The notes beneath the pieces were generated by a model. It was not told where the DNA came from, did not search any database, and worked only from the letters and a program-made list of their open reading frames with translations. From the NCBI GenBank assembly GCA_963931865.1, contig OZ007508.1, positions 14,692,781 to 14,756,780 of the forward strand: a stretch of DNA of 64,000 bases, read 5' to 3'. The stretch is from Axinella damicornis (taxonomy: Eukaryota > Porifera > Demospongiae > Axinellida > Axinellidae). This document shows, piece after piece, positions 62,928 through 64,000 of the stretch; positions within the stretch are counted from its first letter, which is position 1, and the number at the start of each line of letters is the position of its first letter. The position numbers were made by a program, and so were the translations under genes.

Positions 62928-63035
62928 TGAGATATCCAGTTTCAATGACAAATAGATTACCACCCGGGCATGATTTTTTCGCCACAAGATGAGACAGTTA
63001 TCCTCTATTCGACCAATACATCACGGAGATTCCCA

Positions 63036-63461
63036 ATGAGACTAATTCCAATCCTTATTTTTGGCTTCATCCTATCCGGCTGCACCGGGCCGGTCATCGG
63101 TATCCCCGGCGGCAAACTGCGTGGTGAGATTGTTGCAACTCCCACCACCTGGGGCACGGTTTCGGACGTTGTTCAACTGGAGATGAGACCGACAGACCCC
63201 TATTCAATCAACATCTGGGCGGTGGTCAGCAACAACACGCTTTATGTGGCAACACAGGGAGCCAAATGGCTGCCCTTCATCCGGTCCGACAGCCGGGTAA
63301 GGGTGCGTATGGATGGCAAGATTTACGAACTCAGGGCCACAGAAGTTAGCGACGAGGATGAAAAGATGGCTGTCGGCCAGGTCTATATTGAAAAGTACGA
63401 CTATGAGCTAAGCGCCGATGATCTCACCAGCGCCAACGTGTTTCGCCTGACGCCTCGATAA
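63036..63461 (+). CDS. Small predicted lipoprotein
   Basis: 141 residues from ATG 63036 (GGAG seven bases before). The signal ends in a lipobox (FILSGC, Cys about residue 16). The rest is beta-rich (IWAVVSNNTLYVATQGAKWLPFI, RVRVRMDGKIYELRATEV), resembling proteins with a split-barrel fold that sense or bind small ligands, but no function is assigned. An extension of the frame to 62970 overlaps the carbonic anhydrase region and is rejected. The next gene follows after 14 bases. Confidence 0.8.
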   Translation: MRLIPILIFGFILSGCTGPVIGIPGGKLRGEIVATPTTWGTVSDVVQLEMRPTDPYSINIWAVVSNNTLYVATQGAKWLPFIRSDSRVRVRMDGKIYELRATEVSDEDEKMAVGQVYIEKYDYELSADDLTSANVFRLTPR

Positions 63462-63475
63462 ACCGGAGACCGACT

Positions 63476-64000
63476 ATGAGAATCGTTCTATTACTGCTGT
63501 TGTTACCATTAATGTTACCACTGATGCTGCCACTGACCCTGCTCGCCGATGAACACTGCCGGGTTTCCGAGTGGGGTCCTGACGATCAGGCAGGCGCTGC
63601 AAACCGCATCACCCCTGAATCCGTCCTCGCCGCCTCACAACTCATCAAGACCGGGAAAACCTACTCGCTCGGCATTACCATTGATTCAACAACCCCCGCC
63701 TTCCCGCCACGCGGCCTGTCGTTGACCATTGTTCAACCGAATCAACAGGAAAGCGCCCGACCCTTTCACAATATGACTTACAACGACGACATCTTTTCCG
63801 GCTGGCTGGGCATCGGGTCCCAGATTGATGGGCTGGGGCACCTGGGTGAAGATGGCATGTACTACAACTGTAACCATGCACGGGACTTTGCCGCCATCGG
63901 CGGTCTCACCAGACTGGGTATTGAGAAGGTGCCACCCATCGTTGCAAGAGGCATTGTTCTTGATATGGCCGACCACCTGGGCGTCGAGCACATGGAAGCG
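63476..64000 (+). CDS. Cyclase-family metal hydrolase (3' end outside window)
   Basis: 175 codons to the window edge. A leucine-rich signal peptide (1 to about 24) is followed by CRVSEWGPDDQAGAANRITPE, then GIGSQIDGLGHLGEDGMYYN, and IVARGIVLDMADHLG. These match the larger cyclase group (PF04199), whose metal site reads (A/G)TQxDxxxH rather than the HxGTHxDxPxH of kynurenine formamidase. Exported and probably zinc-dependent. Substrate unknown. GGAGA precedes the ATG, and it is probably in one transcript with the lipoprotein gene. Confidence 0.88.
   Translation, partial: MRIVLLLLLLPLMLPLMLPLTLLADEHCRVSEWGPDDQAGAANRITPESVLAASQLIKTGKTYSLGITIDSTTPAFPPRGLSLTIVQPNQQESARPFHNMTYNDDIFSGWLGIGSQIDGLGHLGEDGMYYNCNHARDFAAIGGLTRLGIEKVPPIVARGIVLDMADHLGVEHMEA

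Noticed and set aside
1..64000. CRISPR arrays, rRNA, tRNA and insertion sequences
   Set aside because: No regularly spaced repeats, conserved RNA cores or transposase-like frames were found.
63476..64000. Lost catalytic His in the cyclase-family metal motif
   Set aside because: The SQxD form is normal for the larger cyclase group, so it is not a defect.

Overview
The window looks like chromosome of a marine-type, heterotrophic gammaproteobacterium. The evidence is three TonB-dependent receptors, a yajC-secD-secF / suhB / trmJ block arranged as in Pseudomonas-like genomes, a PA0069-type radical SAM gene behind an E. coli-like LexA box, tandem Fur boxes, and many oxidative or lipid-type enzymes (acyl-CoA dehydrogenase, TauD-like and Rieske oxygenases, a Baeyer-Villiger-type monooxygenase). 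I cannot name a family or genus. No rRNA, tRNA, CRISPR array, insertion sequence or integrase was recognised.

Layout. 1-10.1 kb is a malto-oligosaccharide utilisation locus: a TonB receptor (3' end outside the window), a cytoplasmic GH13 enzyme, a LacI-type repressor, 4-alpha-glucanotransferase, a GPH-type symporter and an exported GH13 enzyme. Two control regions carry paired LacI-type operators with identical 18-bp centre spacing. 10.1-14.9 kb is housekeeping: trmJ, suhB, secF, secD, yajC. 14.9-26.2 kb is mixed: a cytochrome b561, an orphan HigA-like antitoxin with a possible decayed partner, an ArgO-like exporter, a 1089-residue TonB receptor, an acyl-CoA dehydrogenase, MFS transporter, hpt, a sorbosone-dehydrogenase-like cytochrome c protein and a TauD-like dioxygenase.

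26.2-35.1 kb is an accessory, partly AT-rich defence-type island: a membrane-anchored KAP NTPase, a single-chain restriction-modification enzyme with a predicted leaderless promoter, a TcmP / Gp37-Gp68 (three-Cys-motif) pair with overlapping genes, and two small coupled genes of unknown function. 35.1-48.8 kb returns to chromosomal genes: phosphohexomutase, Rieske oxygenase, AI-2E-type permease, HupE-like protein, parvulin, gpsA, a lipase-like hydrolase, sulfotransferase, an uncharacterised 375-residue protein, an exported amidase, a PNPOx-like protein and the LexA-controlled radical SAM protein.

48.9-51.1 kb is an ECF sigma / membrane anti-sigma / exported coiled-coil protein unit with a plausible self-regulated promoter. 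51.1-56 kb holds an MFS transporter, a PepSY-type membrane protein, tandem Fur boxes, a FecA-like receptor and a small sulfotransferase. 56-59.5 kb is an McrBC restriction system whose McrB has an AT-rich N-terminal half and a GC-rich AAA+ half. 59.5-63 kb is a minus-strand unit of carbonic anhydrase, an animal-type aromatic amino acid hydroxylase with an ACT domain, and a flavin monooxygenase. The window ends with a small lipoprotein gene and the start of a cyclase-family gene.
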